13,002 nt of DNA, taken from positions 1-13,002 of the forward strand of contig CAMLRO010000039.1 in NCBI GenBank assembly GCA_946482425.1, written 5' to 3'. The position numbers and the translations under genes are program-made. The notes below the pieces were generated by a model, which ran no database searches, was not told where the DNA came from, and worked only from the letters and a program-made list of their open reading frames with translations. The number at the start of each line of letters is the position of its first letter. Position 1 is the first letter of the stretch. Origin of the DNA: an uncultured Lactobacillus sp. GTDB taxonomy: Bacteria; Bacillota; Bacilli; Lactobacillales; Lactobacillaceae. Below are positions 12,333-13,002 of the stretch, in pieces.

Positions 12333-13002
12333 TTGAAATTTGTTAAATTTAAAAAATTATTTGCTGCAGTTACCTTATTAGGCATAGTTCTTTTAACATT
12401 AGGTGCATGTTCACAAAAGTCACACAAAAGCAGTAAGATATCAATTATGACGACGACTAATGTCTATTCTGACATTGCCCAAAATATAGTTGGTAAATAT
12501 GGCAAAGCAGAAGCAATTATTAAAAAATCAGCAATTGACCCTCACGATTTTCAACCTACTACTAACGATGCTAAGGCTCTATCTAACGCAGACATAGTAA
12601 TAGAAAATGGCCTAGGTTACGACAGTTGGATGGATAAATTGGCCTCTTCAGTTGACAAAAAGCCGGTTCGCGTTGGTGAAGACCTGATGGATTTAAAAAA
12701 AGGTGATAATCCGCATATTTGGTTTGATTTGACTATGCCCACTAAGTATGTTAATTACTTAGTTAAGAGCTTGTGCAAAAAGGATCCAAAGCATGCTCAT
12801 TATTATAGAAAAAACGCGAAGAGATATTTAGCTGAAATTGCCCGTATCAAAAGAGCTTCAGCTAAATTAAATCATCACGTAGAAAAACCGGTTTATGTAA
12901 GTGAGCCAGTTTTTGATTATGCATTAAGTTCTGTCAATATTAAAGTCGCAAATAAAGATTTTGAGAAAGCAATCCAAAATAATACAGATCCGAGTCCAGC
13001 GG
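12333..13002 (+). CDS. Zn/Mn-type ABC transporter substrate-binding lipoprotein, 5' part
   Basis: About 223 N-terminal residues of a ZnuA/TroA-superfamily (cluster A-I) binding protein; the C-terminus is outside the window. A lysine-containing N-terminus, a hydrophobic stretch and the lipobox LGAC (Cys26) show a lipoprotein anchored outside the membrane. Metal ligands visible are H71 in DPHDFQP, H128 in NPHIWFDL, and E191 in VSEPVFDYAL at the place of the third ligand. A Glu at this third place is found in manganese-binding PsaA-like proteins, while zinc-binding ZnuA proteins have His, so Mn is slightly favoured but not proven. The start is uncertain: AAAAGGA lies right against the ATG at 12321 (too close), and about 12 bases before the in-frame TTG at 12333, which I prefer. 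The permease and ATPase genes may lie downstream of the window. Confidence 0.87.
   Translation, partial: MKFVKFKKLFAAVTLLGIVLLTLGACSQKSHKSSKISIMTTTNVYSDIAQNIVGKYGKAEAIIKKSAIDPHDFQPTTNDAKALSNADIVIENGLGYDSWMDKLASSVDKKPVRVGEDLMDLKKGDNPHIWFDLTMPTKYVNYLVKSLCKKDPKHAHYYRKNAKRYLAEIARIKRASAKLNHHVEKPVYVSEPVFDYALSSVNIKVANKDFEKAIQNNTDPSPA

Overview
The window looks like chromosome of a low-GC Gram-positive lactic acid bacterium, most likely Lactobacillus in the strict sense. The signs are AT-rich intergenic DNA, AAGGAGG-type ribosome binding sites, GTG/TTG starts, a fruR-fruK-fruA operon, a fused ThrE-type exporter, and a LytS/LytR pair next to lrgA-lrgB. The genus call is inference from gene content and style; no marker gene is present. 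I found no mobile element, CRISPR array, tRNA or rRNA, and no intergenic stretch longer than about 240 bases.

Layout. (1) 1-521, minus strand: 5' part of an adenine/adenosine deaminase gene, cut by the window edge. (2) 641-2051, minus: a fused ThrE-like amino-acid exporter with its own terminator. (3) 2225-4107, plus: a MarR-type regulator and a DHA2-type multidrug efflux protein, divergent from the exporter. A perfect 14-bp palindrome lies between the divergent genes, and a related palindrome lies between marR and the efflux gene. (4) 4288-8072, plus: a complete fructose operon (DeoR-type FruR, 1-phosphofructokinase, PTS EIIABC) with a promoter, a cre-like box, direct repeats and a terminator. 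(5) 8167-10820, plus: a LytS-type sensor kinase and LytR-type response regulator, with a cre-like box upstream and a terminator after lytR. (6) 10799-12141, plus: lrgA and lrgB, preceded by two 21-bp-spaced direct repeats that resemble LytTR-regulator sites, and closed by a perfect 12-bp terminator hairpin. (7) 12200-13002, plus: the start of a Zn/Mn-type ABC transporter lipoprotein, cut by the window end.

How the genes fit together. Fructose enters as fructose-1-phosphate through FruA, FruK makes fructose-1,6-bisphosphate, and FruR with CcpA probably sets expression. LytS/LytR most likely switches on lrgAB. In Bacillus subtilis the equivalent pair (PftA/PftB) moves pyruvate under LytST and CcpA control, so regions 4 and 5-6 could represent sugar uptake beside overflow-pyruvate handling. 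That link is inference. The marR/efflux/ThrE cluster looks like a ligand-induced export unit.

Most of the window is ordinary core or near-core Lactobacillus content. The interesting material is regulatory: the shared palindromic operator, the LytTR repeats that share DNA with the lytR terminator, and the paired cre-like boxes. I do not see a clearly new biological system.
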